Positions 1-8,634 of a DNA stretch of 62,109 nucleotides are shown piece after piece (the first letter of the stretch is position 1; every line of letters starts with the position of its first letter). The DNA lies in the NCBI GenBank assembly GCA_964534845.1, contig CAZHPV010000010.1:1-62109 (forward strand), in the 5' to 3' direction. This DNA is from CALCKU01 sp964534845 (lineage in GTDB: Bacteria; Pseudomonadota; Alphaproteobacteria; Caulobacterales; Maricaulaceae). The position numbers and the translations under genes are program-made. Under the pieces are notes generated by a model, which did not search any database, was not told the DNA's origin, and saw nothing but the letters and a program-made list of their open reading frames with translations.

Positions 1-308
1 GGTTTAGGCTTTGGCCGCACGGCAGGCGGGGGCGGCGCTATAGCGGGTGTGAGCACTTCGGGCGGCGGAGCCGGTGGGGCTGCGGGTTCCTCTGGCGGAG
101 GAGGTTCAAATGAGACAATTTCAACATTGATAGCTTCGGGCGGTTCATCAATCAGGTCGGGTATCACAAAATTTGGCTGTATGATGATTAAGAGAATAAC
201 ATGTACACAAAAGGCGAAAATAATAGCCGTTGTGTAGCGCCGGGCGAAATCGTCAAAATATTCGGCCCAGGGTTCGGGGTCGAGATAGGGCGAAAACTTA
301 TCTTGCAT
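1..308 (-). CDS. TonB-like energy transducer, N-terminal part (runs off the left edge)
   Basis: Reading the minus strand from ATG at 308 gives about 102 uninterrupted codons to the window edge. The product starts MQDKFSPYLDPEPW, has one hydrophobic segment at about residues 27-44 (TAIIFAFCVHVILLIII), then a proline/glutamate-rich stretch (EPPPPEEPAAPPAPPPE) typical of the periplasmic linker of TonB-type proteins. This N-in topology with a Pro-rich spacer suggests an energy transducer for outer-membrane receptors. The C-terminal TonB domain lies outside the window, so another single-pass Pro-rich protein (TolA-like) is possible. The Gly-rich frame on the opposite strand at 49-237 is its shadow. 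Confidence 0.7.
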   Translation of the reverse strand, partial: MQDKFSPYLDPEPWAEYFDDFARRYTTAIIFAFCVHVILLIIIQPNFVIPDLIDEPPEAINVEIVSFEPPPPEEPAAPPAPPPEVLTPAIAPPPPAVRPKPK

Positions 309-473
309 TGTCGTCGAAAAGACCAAATGAATATTCTCACCAAAATGAATCACCAGCCTATCCGGTGTCCGGCCTAGCCTAAGGCTTACTTGGACGTAGG
401 CCAAGAGGGGGAAGGGCTACAAAACCGTTGGAAAGTAGGGCATTCGGGTTAAATTTGGGATAGATAAGATATT

Positions 474-1373
474 TCAGGCTGAAATATTTTCAACTGGCGG
501 CACGGCGGTCCGATTATTGCGCCACAATATCAAACCGACGCCGAGCAGTGTTAAGACCGCTCCGAAAAATAATGATCCCGTAAAAGGCTCTTTGAGTAAT
601 AAAATAGCGCCCCCCATGCCAAACACAGCGGTTAGCAAGCCCGATGTCGCTACGATATATATGGGCAGGCGTTGCAAGAGCCAGTAATAAAGTCCGTGTG
701 CGAGAATGGACACCAGCAAGGCGGAATAGATTAATCCTAAAAAGAATGTATTGCGGTTCTCGGCAGAGAAGGCGTTTAACTGATTGTCCTCCAGAATAAA
801 GGATAAAGGCCACAATACGAAACTGCCAATCAAGGCAAACCACGCCAAAAGCTCTAATGGTTTAATGCCTGAGATGAGTTTGACGCAATTTGCCCCGACG
901 GCTTCACTCATGGCTGCGCAGGCGACCATGAAAACGCCGAGCCAAAAATACGGACCTGCCGCTTCTGTAGGTCCAGCCAAAGCGATGATGGCAACGCCGC
1001 TAAGCGCCAGTAGAATGCCTCCGCTACGTATTAGGCCAATTTTGTCCTTGAAGATGAAAATGGATAAAATGATAGAAAAGGGTACAAATAGCTCTATGGA
1101 TATGGCTGCTGCGGACGCTGTTGTCAGGCGCAAGGCCGGAAACATAAAAGCATAATTAAATCCACCATATGCAAGTGCCGCGATGAGGAGAGGGCGCATT
1201 TGCCCTTTGTGCCATTTCAATTTGGGAAGGAGTATGATAGCGACGATAGAAATGCGCATGGCGGAGTAAAATAAGGGCTCACTGACACTGTTGACAATTA
1301 ATTTAATGACAACGAAATGCAGTCCCCAAATCATGCAGACCATCATTATTGCGCTAAATTCTTTTATAGACAT
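474..1373 (-). CDS. EamA/DMT-family transporter
   Basis: A 299-residue, almost wholly hydrophobic protein with about ten predicted membrane segments arranged as two similar halves, the layout of drug/metabolite (EamA, RhaT-like) exporters. It opens with FSAIMMVCMIWGLHFVVIK, a typical first EamA helix (G-x-x-F/W-x-x-x-K). It sits in the inner membrane and probably exports a small metabolite; the substrate cannot be told from sequence. It is divergent from the aminotransferase at 1421, with only 47 bases between the start codons, so the two probably share a control region. An amino-acid or amine substrate would fit that neighbour, but this is inference. Confidence 0.85.
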   Translation of the reverse strand: MSIKEFSAIMMVCMIWGLHFVVIKLIVNSVSEPLFYSAMRISIVAIILLPKLKWHKGQMRPLLIAALAYGGFNYAFMFPALRLTTASAAAISIELFVPFSIILSIFIFKDKIGLIRSGGILLALSGVAIIALAGPTEAAGPYFWLGVFMVACAAMSEAVGANCVKLISGIKPLELLAWFALIGSFVLWPLSFILEDNQLNAFSAENRNTFFLGLIYSALLVSILAHGLYYWLLQRLPIYIVATSGLLTAVFGMGGAILLLKEPFTGSLFFGAVLTLLGVGLILWRNNRTAVPPVENISA

Positions 1374-1420
1374 TTCAGTCCCTCTTGATTTGGCTATGAC
1401 AGTTGATAGAGATAAAATCT

Positions 1421-2629
1421 ATGACAAATTTTGAAAAATTGTCGGATAATCTTTCCCGAATTGCACCCTCCGCAACAACTGTTGTGACGCAAAAAGCCAG
1501 AGACTTAAAAGCAGCGGGTGAAGATGTTATAAGTTTAAGCGTAGGCGAGTCTGATTTTGATACGCCCGAGCATATTATACGTGCTGCGATAGAGGCGTTA
1601 AAACAGGGTAAGACACGCTATACGACTATTGATGGCACGCCGGAATTAAAGGCTGCTATATGTAGAAAGTTTAAGCGCGAAAACAGCCTGAATTATAGTC
1701 CGGCCCAGATAAATGTATCACCCGGTGGTAAGGCCGTTATCTATAACGCCCTAAGCGCTAGCCTTAATGTAGGGGACGAGGTTATTATACCGGCTCCCTG
1801 CTGGGTTTCTTATCCGGAGATTGTAAAATTATGCGGGGCAAAGCCCGTAACAATTACGTGTGATATGCAAAGCGGATTTAAACTCACCCCTGAGCAATTA
1901 TCGGCAGCGATTACGCCGCGCACACGGTGGTTAATTCTCAACTCGCCGTCAAACCCGACCGGTGCAGCCTATAGTCAGGCTGAGCTTCGCGCGCTCGCAG
2001 ATGTGTTAATACATCACCCCCGTGTCATGATTTTGACCGATGATATTTATGAGCATCTTGTTTATGACGATTTTGCGTTTACAACGCTCGCTGAAGTTTC
2101 GCCTGAATTATATGACCGCACCCTTACGATGAATGGTGTCTCCAAAACCTATGCGATGACCGGATGGCGGATTGGCTATGCCGGCGGGCCGGAGTGGCTT
2201 ATTTCGGCTATGGCGAAAATTATGGGGCAATCTACCGGTAATCCGGCCTCTTTTAGTCAATACGGCGCTATTGCAGCCCTGGACGGTCCTCAGGATTTTA
2301 TTCAATCGCGTAATATAGACTTTCGGAAAAGACGGGATTTTGTTGTAAAAAATCTCAATGCGGCGGGATTAGTGTGTAAGATACCGGTAGGCGCATTTTA
2401 CGTCTTTGCGTCATGTGCCTCTGTCATAGGAAAACGCTCGGCGGGCGGGGCGCTGATAAAAACCGATTTAGACTTTTGTGAACATTTACTCTCGGAAAGC
2501 TTAGTCGCTCTTGTCCCAGGAATAGCCTTTCACAGCCCGTCTTTTTTCCGTTTATCCTATGCGACCAGCTTGGCGCAATTAGAGCAGGCCTGTACGCGTA
2601 TTGCTGCATTTTGTAATGGGTGTCATTAA
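1421..2629 (+). CDS. Class I/II PLP aminotransferase (aspartate aminotransferase-like)
   Basis: A 402-residue fold-type I aminotransferase. Residues seen: SPSNPTGA around Asn178, TDDIYEHL with the PLP-pairing Asp and Tyr near 207-210, and NGVSKTYAMTGWRIGY with the Schiff-base Lys near 242; a C-terminal FRLSYA supplies the carboxylate-binding Arg. This set fits the AspC/AAT Ib subgroup (aspartate or aromatic amino acid and 2-oxoglutarate). An in-frame TTG lies 18 bases upstream, but the ATG at 1421 begins MTNFEKLSDNLSRIAPSAT, the usual start for the family. It is not an IlvE-type branched-chain aminotransferase, so it does not fill the transaminase gap of the ilv/leu cluster on family grounds. 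Confidence 0.88.
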   Translation: MTNFEKLSDNLSRIAPSATTVVTQKARDLKAAGEDVISLSVGESDFDTPEHIIRAAIEALKQGKTRYTTIDGTPELKAAICRKFKRENSLNYSPAQINVSPGGKAVIYNALSASLNVGDEVIIPAPCWVSYPEIVKLCGAKPVTITCDMQSGFKLTPEQLSAAITPRTRWLILNSPSNPTGAAYSQAELRALADVLIHHPRVMILTDDIYEHLVYDDFAFTTLAEVSPELYDRTLTMNGVSKTYAMTGWRIGYAGGPEWLISAMAKIMGQSTGNPASFSQYGAIAALDGPQDFIQSRNIDFRKRRDFVVKNLNAAGLVCKIPVGAFYVFASCASVIGKRSAGGALIKTDLDFCEHLLSESLVALVPGIAFHSPSFFRLSYATSLAQLEQACTRIAAFCNGCH

Positions 2630-2661
2630 GGCGGTCAGTTGTGAACTAGGCTATGGACGCG

Positions 2662-4821
2662 CTAGGCTGAGCGCCTTGTTTCAACCCGCTTGGGTTGGGT
2701 GTAGTGTTCCAGCTTTTCTACGAGCGTTTTAAGGTCTACCGGCTTAGCGAGAAAATCATCCATACCCGCGTCTATGCAGGCCTTTTGATCTTTCGGCAGT
2801 GTATGGGCGGTAAGAGCAATAATGGGTATTCTTGATAAATGGCTTAGATTTTCATGGCTACGAATTTTGCGTGTTGATGTTAAACCGTCCATAACCGGCA
2901 TAGAGACATCCATAACGATAAGGGCATATTTCTCTGGCTCTTTCTTATAGAGATCAAAGGCTATGATACCGTTTTCCGCAAAGACGGGCAGATAGTCTGT
3001 TTCAAGTAATATCAAGCGAATGACCTCGCGGTTAAGCTGGAAGTCTTCAGCAACAAGAATGTGCTTTTTACCGCTATTTTCTTTGCTAGCACCCTTTTGG
3101 GATCTCAAAGTTTTGGCTTCTATTTGGGATGTTAAAACGGGGCCGGGCAATGATTGAATAGGCGTTGTGTCTGTCATTTGGGGTGGGGGGCTAACGGTCT
3201 CTAATTTTATGGGGGGTGTCAATTGTGGCTTGATCTGAACAGGGATATTTTTAGGTTCTGGCGCTATGCTATTAGGTGTATCCTCCAGTTTTAAGGGAAT
3301 AGATACACTAAATATCGAGCCTTTCCCGACTTCACTTTGAACTTGAATACGGCCAGACATTAATTCCACAATATGTTTCGACAGGCTTAATCCTAGCCCC
3401 AACCCACCATATTCGCGTTTCGAGCTTCCATCTATTTGTGTAAATCTATTAAAAATATATTTGATTTTCTCTGCCGGGATACCAATGCCTGTGTCTTTGA
3501 TTCTCAGTGTCAGAATAGTTCTGTTTTGGCGGGGCTTAGAGGTGAGCACATCTATCGCGACATGCCCTTTTTGCGTAAATTTTACAGCATTTCCTAGTAA
3601 GTTTTTTATTAACTGACCAATATAGTTTTCATCGCCAACAAAATTTTCTGGAAGATGGTCTGGATAGTTTAGAGAGATTTTTAAGTTCTTTTTCTTAGCC
3701 TCGGCAATATGCTGAGTTAAGGCACCACGGAAGGTTTCGCGGAGGTTAAATAGCCCAATATTGAGTTTCAAGTTACCCGTTTCAATTTTGGAAAAGTCCA
3801 GAATATCGTTAATGACTGTGAGTAATGACCGGGCCGATTTATTGATAACATCTATATATTCAGCTTGATCGCTTGTTATATCTGAGTTTGCTAGAAGCTC
3901 GGTCATTCCGATAATTCCGTTCATTGGCGTACGGATTTCATGGCTCATATTCGCAAAGAATTCGGATTTGGCTCGCGAAGCAGCTATCGCAATATCCTTT
4001 GTCTTCTCAAGTTCTTGGGCTTGTAAACGCTCTTTGTTTATATTTTTGACAAAGGCCTGTAAACTATACCACTCGCCCTCATGGTCTTTAGACCCTATGG
4101 CCGATACGCGCACCCACTCATATTTATCCTTATGATTAATTGACCGGACGACGATATCGAATTGACCGGTTTCAGGAAAGTTTCTAAGTGCAGTATCGAG
4201 GATGTGCATTTCCTCAGGATGAACTATAGTGGCAATGCCTTTATCATGAACGTTTTGTAGATTTTTAGCCCCTAAAAATGTCTGCATGGTGGGGTTGATA
4301 TCATAGAGACCTGTTTGGAAATTATAGGTCCAGAATGCGGCATTACCCACGGCAAGCGCCAGATTTAACAGTTTTTCCTTTTCATAAATTTGCGTGATAT
4401 CGAAGCCTATCGTCAAATATTTATTCCCGGGCAAAATCATGCGGGTAATTTTATGGGTCTTGCCGCCAATTGTACTTAGGAGTTGAGTGCGATTATTGCT
4501 CTCGAGGCTAATCTTCTTGCGTTTATCGGGATTAAGATTGTTCTTATCAATAAAGCCTTGAGATATGAGGCCTTTTTGGATCATGAGCTCATGACCTTTT
4601 TGAAGGGTATCACCGATTTTTAATTCGTGATCTGCAAGTCCTATCGCATGGTAAAAATTCTTTCCGATGAAAATATATCTCAAATTTTCATCCAGAACGC
4701 TCACGCATAGACCGAAAGCGGAATCCAGCGCTTCGAAAATATCGTTATAGTCCTGATCACTTTTTGGTGCCTGCGCCAAAATAGCTGTCTGGAGTTTGTC
4801 CGTGGGACTTTGTGGGAGCAT
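2662..4821 (-). CDS. Hybrid sensor histidine kinase / response regulator
   Basis: A 719-residue protein with no clear membrane segment, so probably cytosolic. Order: two PAS-like regions (about 25-145 and 150-265), HisKA with FFANMSHEIRTPMNG (phospho-His near 294), HATPase with N box NLLGNAVKF (about 408-416), G1 DTGIGIP (443) and G2 GGLGLGLSLS (472), a Pro-rich linker (520-575) and a receiver domain with VMDVSMPVMDG (phospho-Asp near 638) and a conserved ALTAH plus AKPVD. It should autophosphorylate and relay to its own receiver. No HPt protein or output regulator lies beside it, so its target is unknown. It stands alone, convergent with the aminotransferase. Confidence 0.93.
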   Translation of the reverse strand: MLPQSPTDKLQTAILAQAPKSDQDYNDIFEALDSAFGLCVSVLDENLRYIFIGKNFYHAIGLADHELKIGDTLQKGHELMIQKGLISQGFIDKNNLNPDKRKKISLESNNRTQLLSTIGGKTHKITRMILPGNKYLTIGFDITQIYEKEKLLNLALAVGNAAFWTYNFQTGLYDINPTMQTFLGAKNLQNVHDKGIATIVHPEEMHILDTALRNFPETGQFDIVVRSINHKDKYEWVRVSAIGSKDHEGEWYSLQAFVKNINKERLQAQELEKTKDIAIAASRAKSEFFANMSHEIRTPMNGIIGMTELLANSDITSDQAEYIDVINKSARSLLTVINDILDFSKIETGNLKLNIGLFNLRETFRGALTQHIAEAKKKNLKISLNYPDHLPENFVGDENYIGQLIKNLLGNAVKFTQKGHVAIDVLTSKPRQNRTILTLRIKDTGIGIPAEKIKYIFNRFTQIDGSSKREYGGLGLGLSLSKHIVELMSGRIQVQSEVGKGSIFSVSIPLKLEDTPNSIAPEPKNIPVQIKPQLTPPIKLETVSPPPQMTDTTPIQSLPGPVLTSQIEAKTLRSQKGASKENSGKKHILVAEDFQLNREVIRLILLETDYLPVFAENGIIAFDLYKKEPEKYALIVMDVSMPVMDGLTSTRKIRSHENLSHLSRIPIIALTAHTLPKDQKACIDAGMDDFLAKPVDLKTLVEKLEHYTQPKRVETRRSA

Positions 4822-4900
4822 TTATTCTTTTCTTTTTTTAATCTAGGTCCCACAACCTTATTTCACAGCTGTAATAGCGGCTTTTCATTAAATTCGGGTT

Positions 4901-4935
4901 AAAAAAAACCGAGCTCAGACCAGGCTGGCTCGGTT
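4901..4935 (-). terminator. Rho-independent terminator, minus strand
   Basis: Arms ACCGAGC (4908-4914) and GCTCGGT (4928-4934), extended inward by CAG/CTG across a one-base bulge, with eight A residues at 4901-4908, which read as a U-run on the minus strand. It lies about 185 bases beyond the stop of the LysR gene at 5119 and before the histidine kinase start, so it would end the trxB-lysR transcript. The rest of the 4822-5118 gap shows no convincing gene; only short frames with no ribosome site are present. Confidence 0.75.
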
Positions 4936-5118
4936 ATAGTCTTCGCTATTCTCTTCGGGGAGGAATTGAATGCGGTAGTCACAAAACAAAAGGGGAGGAA
5001 GTGTTCCGTGATAAGCTTAAGATAGGGTTTTTATCCAATAAAAGAATAGCTGTTACTGCAGCCTAGCTATGCATAAATGCAGAGCTAAGGGGGTTAAAGG
5101 CGCAAAATCGGGGCTATA

Positions 5119-6015
5119 TTACCAATTTTTGGTTATACGAAGCAGAAATTCGCGAAAAACCTTGGCTTTTACCGACCCGCGCAGTTCTTCAGGATATACG
5201 AAATAGACATCAAAGGGTTCGCCGCGCACTTGTGGGAGCACGCGCACGAGTCGACGTGACATCGCAATCATATAATCCGGCAAGCCTGCTATCCCGATAC
5301 CGGCTTCAGCGGCACGCATTATGCCATGTAGATTATTGACCGATAAAATAGGGCGTCTTAGAGAATTGGGTGCTCTTCCCATTTTAAGCAACCAGTTTGT
5401 ACTGTTCAAACCCGGCGGAATTAAATCTCCGAAAGCGACGATTTTATGATTGTCGAGATCTTCGATTGATGTTGGTGCGCCGTGTTTTGCCAGATAGGCG
5501 TTAGACGCATAAACGCTTTGAGAGATTGTGCCAATCTTACGTTCGATCACATCGCCTTGTGTTGAAGGCCAGGGCCTTAGGGCGCAATCGACGTCAAAGG
5601 CAGATAAATCATGCTCCTCATCTTCCATAATGAGTTGCACATCAATCTCCGGATAGGCCGTTAGAAATTCCGGCAAGACGGAGGTTAGCCAATTGGACCC
5701 GAGCGAAATCGGCGTAGATATTTTTAGAACGCCTTGGGGTTTACTGCGGCTATCTAATACGGCGGCTTGTGCGAGCGCGGCGCGGTGAGCCATTTCATGG
5801 GCGGCCGAGTAGAGTATATGGCCTTGTTCAGTTAAGGTCAGGCCGCGAGCATGTCGATGGAAGAGGGGTGTGTTGAGCCGGTCCTCTAGAGCCGAAATTT
5901 GCCGACTGACGGCAGATTGGGAAATCAGGAGTTTTTCCGCCGCTGCCGTGAGGGATCCCGTTTCGGCTGCCGCGTGAAATGTTTTTAATTTATCCCAATC
6001 AATCGTGTCAGCCAT
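5119..6015 (-). CDS. LysR-family transcriptional regulator
   Basis: A 298-residue regulator. The N-terminal winged helix-turn-helix is clear: WDKLKTFHAAAETGSLTAAAEKL then SQSAVSRQISALEDRL, followed by the LysR substrate-binding domain from about residue 95. The ATG at 6015 overlaps the trxB stop by one base (TAATG), so it is probably translated from the trxB message by coupling. The pairing suggests a link to thiol or redox control, but LysR effectors cannot be read from sequence, and targets could be elsewhere. No obvious defect is visible. Confidence 0.92.
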   Translation of the reverse strand: MADTIDWDKLKTFHAAAETGSLTAAAEKLLISQSAVSRQISALEDRLNTPLFHRHARGLTLTEQGHILYSAAHEMAHRAALAQAAVLDSRSKPQGVLKISTPISLGSNWLTSVLPEFLTAYPEIDVQLIMEDEEHDLSAFDVDCALRPWPSTQGDVIERKIGTISQSVYASNAYLAKHGAPTSIEDLDNHKIVAFGDLIPPGLNSTNWLLKMGRAPNSLRRPILSVNNLHGIMRAAEAGIGIAGLPDYMIAMSRRLVRVLPQVRGEPFDVYFVYPEELRGSVKAKVFREFLLRITKNW

Positions 6016-6977
6016 TACTCAGCAGCTTGGGCTAAATCCTCTTGCTCTGTCAACCAGCGTTCCGCTTCTAGGGCACTCATACAACCAAATCCCGCAGCCG
6101 TAACGGCTTGTCGGTAAAGCTCGTCTGTCACATCGCCAGCCGCAAAAACACCCGGTATATTTGTGACCGTGCTGTCTGGGGCCGTGAAGATATATCCGCC
6201 GCCGTTCATATCGATATGGCCTTTAAATATCTCTGTGGAGGGTTTATGGCCAATGGCGATAAAGACACCATCAGCTGCCCTGTCATAAATCTTGCCGGAT
6301 TTGACGTCTTTGAGTTTCACGGCTGTAACGGATTTCGGGGTTTCATCTCCGAGTATTTCTTCCAGCGTTGTATCCCATAAAATATCGACCTTCTCGTTTT
6401 TAAACAGGCGGTTCTGGAGAATTTTTTCAGCCCGCAAACTATCGCGGCGATGTACAAGGGTTACGCGGGCTGCGAAATTCGTCAAAAACAAAGCCTCTTC
6501 AATGGCAGTATTGCCCCCGCCGACAACCACAACTTCCTTTCCCCGGTAAAAGAAGCCGTCACATGTCGCACAGGCTGAAACGCCAAAGCCTTGGAAATGG
6601 TCTTCTGATGGCAGGCCCAACCATTTTGCCTGTGCGCCCGTCGCGATGATAACCGCATCAGCCGTGTAAAGCGTGCCGCTATCGCCCGTCATTTTAAAGG
6701 GGCGTGTCGTGAAGTCGACATCCGTAATCATATCCTCATGAAAGGTGGTACCAAATTTCAAGGCGTGGGTTTTAAAATGCTCCATAAGCTCCGGGCCCTG
6801 TATTTCAGGAAAGCCCGGATAGTTCTCAACCTCTGTCGTAATGGTGAGCTGACCGCCCGGCTGCATGCCCGCGACAATGCCGGGCTCCAACATAGCGCGC
6901 GCCGCGTAAACAGCCGCCGTATAGCCAGCAGGCCCAGAGCCGATGATAAGCACGCGGTGATGAATAGTTTTAGACAT
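6015..6977 (-). CDS. trxB: Thioredoxin-disulfide reductase
   Basis: A 320-residue flavoprotein that reduces thioredoxin with NADPH. Visible: the FAD dinucleotide fold near the N-terminus (VLIIGSGPAGYTAA), the redox-active pair in SACATCDGFFYRG (Cys136 and Cys139), the NADPH-binding fold VVVGGGNTAIEEA, and the C-terminal FAD motif GVFAAGDVTD. A TTG two codons upstream (6983) extends the frame, but the ATG at 6977 has a GAGG at proper spacing, so I use it. It is followed with a one-base overlap by a LysR gene. Length and motifs are standard. Confidence 0.96.
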   Translation of the reverse strand: MSKTIHHRVLIIGSGPAGYTAAVYAARAMLEPGIVAGMQPGGQLTITTEVENYPGFPEIQGPELMEHFKTHALKFGTTFHEDMITDVDFTTRPFKMTGDSGTLYTADAVIIATGAQAKWLGLPSEDHFQGFGVSACATCDGFFYRGKEVVVVGGGNTAIEEALFLTNFAARVTLVHRRDSLRAEKILQNRLFKNEKVDILWDTTLEEILGDETPKSVTAVKLKDVKSGKIYDRAADGVFIAIGHKPSTEIFKGHIDMNGGGYIFTAPDSTVTNIPGVFAAGDVTDELYRQAVTAAGFGCMSALEAERWLTEQEDLAQAAE

Positions 6978-7107
6978 AATCAAACCTCAATTTTCTACGT
7001 CTACACATAAGCTTATTGGTAGAGATTCGCAATAATAGCGTTAAAATATGTCTGCAAAAATTAGGACATAGTGTTCCTTACCTCTAGCAAGCGGTTAGGT
7101 TGCCTTT

Positions 7108-8634
7108 TCAAGCCTTCAAGAAATATTGATAGGCAATATTATCGGTTTCCACCTGCATGGGATAGCCGATCTTTGAGAGGCTCGCCTCAAGGTCACGCCG
7201 GTCATTATCAGGTATCTGAAATCCGCACAGCACATGCCCGGTTGAGTGACCGTGATTGCGGTAATGAAAAAGCGAGATATTCCAGCGCGCATCCAGATGG
7301 ACCAAGAATTGGGTCAGCGCTCCGGGGCGCTCGGGAAATTCAAAGCGGTATATCACCTCATCTATATCAGGGCTAGCACGTCCCCCAACCATATGGCGTA
7401 GATGGCGTTTGGCCAGACGGTCATCTGATAGGTCCGTTACCTCAATGCCTCCGGCGTTAAGGCGCGCGACAATATCTTCACGTTCACCTACGTCGCCTAT
7501 CTTGATACCGACGAGCACATAGGCATTTTTTGTATCGCCAAACCTGTAATTAAATTCGGTCACCGATCTGTTTTCCAAGGCTTGAATAAAGTTCAGAAAA
7601 GCCCCCGGCCGTTCGGGAATTCTTGCAGCAAAAAGCATTTCCTCGCCAGACCCAAACTCGGCCCGCTCAACAATATGGCCGATCCGGTCAAAATTAACAT
7701 TGGCCCCGGATAGCGTGACAACACAATCGCCGTCCGGCGCTGTACCCTCACGGGCTTGTTTGATGACGCCCGCTAAAGCAATGGCACCCGCTGGTTCCAC
7801 AACGGTTCGCGTGGCCTCAAAAATATCTTTGACGGCCGCGCATATTTCATCATTGCTCACCGTCATGGTAGTGTCGACAACGCTTTGGCAAATTTCCAGC
7901 GTGTTTTTGCCGATCAGCTTGACCGCGACCCCGTCGGCAAAACCGTCGACCTTGTTGAGTGGCGTGGGTGTGCCCGCCTTAAGCGATGTTTGTAAAGTCG
8001 CCGCCCCTTCGGGTTCTACGGCAATAATTTTGGTCTCGGGCGAAACAGATTTAACCCAAGCGCCAATCCCTGACACCAAACCGCCCCCGCCAGTGCAAAC
8101 ATAGATAGCGGCCGGCGGACGCGGCATTTGTTCAAGAATTTCTTTGCCGACTGTGCCTTGTCCGGCGATGACTGCAAGCTCGTCAAAGGGGTGGATAAAA
8201 ATCGCCCCGCTTTCTTTGGCATAGTCAAGGGCGGCTTCGCAGGCCGCGTCGTAATTATCACCGATAAGTCTTGTTTGTGCACCTCTGGCTTGCACGGCAT
8301 TGACCTTAATCATCGGGGTTGTCACCGGCATGAAGATCACGGCTTTTGTTTTATAATGCGCCGCGGCTGCGGCCATGCCTTGGGCGTGATTTCCTGCACT
8401 GGCCGCGCAAACCCCTTTGGCCTTTTGCTTGGGTGTTAGCTCTGCGATACGGTTTGCCGCTCCGCGTATTTTAAAAGAAAAAACGTCTTGGAGGTCTTCG
8501 CGTTTAAGCCAGATATTACGTCCATGCTCCGCAGAAAGCTTAGGCGCCATTTGGCAGGGCGTGCGCTTCGCTAGCGCATAGACATTTGCAGCGTCTATAC
8601 GGGCTTTCAAATCGGCCAAGTCAATCTTAGACAT
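7108..8634 (-). CDS. ilvA: Threonine ammonia-lyase, biosynthetic
   Basis: A 508-residue PLP enzyme converting threonine to 2-oxobutanoate, the first step to isoleucine. The PLP Lys lies in SFKIRGAANR (about Lys55), with the phosphate loop SAGNHAQG further on. After about residue 325 two ACT-like regulatory repeats follow (beginning near IPERPGAFLNF and FPERPGALTQF), matching the feedback-controlled long form rather than the short catabolic one. It is the last gene of the ilv-leu run; its ATG overlaps the end of leuB by eight bases, so it is almost certainly co-transcribed and coupled. Confidence 0.95.
   Translation of the reverse strand: MSKIDLADLKARIDAANVYALAKRTPCQMAPKLSAEHGRNIWLKREDLQDVFSFKIRGAANRIAELTPKQKAKGVCAASAGNHAQGMAAAAAHYKTKAVIFMPVTTPMIKVNAVQARGAQTRLIGDNYDAACEAALDYAKESGAIFIHPFDELAVIAGQGTVGKEILEQMPRPPAAIYVCTGGGGLVSGIGAWVKSVSPETKIIAVEPEGAATLQTSLKAGTPTPLNKVDGFADGVAVKLIGKNTLEICQSVVDTTMTVSNDEICAAVKDIFEATRTVVEPAGAIALAGVIKQAREGTAPDGDCVVTLSGANVNFDRIGHIVERAEFGSGEEMLFAARIPERPGAFLNFIQALENRSVTEFNYRFGDTKNAYVLVGIKIGDVGEREDIVARLNAGGIEVTDLSDDRLAKRHLRHMVGGRASPDIDEVIYRFEFPERPGALTQFLVHLDARWNISLFHYRNHGHSTGHVLCGFQIPDNDRRDLEASLSKIGYPMQVETDNIAYQYFLKA

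Noticed and set aside
49..237. Gly/Ser-rich 62-residue frame on the plus strand
   Set aside because: It is the antisense of the Pro-rich part of the TonB-like gene on the minus strand, with no ribosome site.
4903..4985. Possible tryptophan-type leader peptide (27 codons from a GTG, one Trp) ending in the terminator at 4901-4935
   Set aside because: Only one Trp codon, no ribosome site, no trp gene downstream; the terminator is simply at the end of the LysR transcript.
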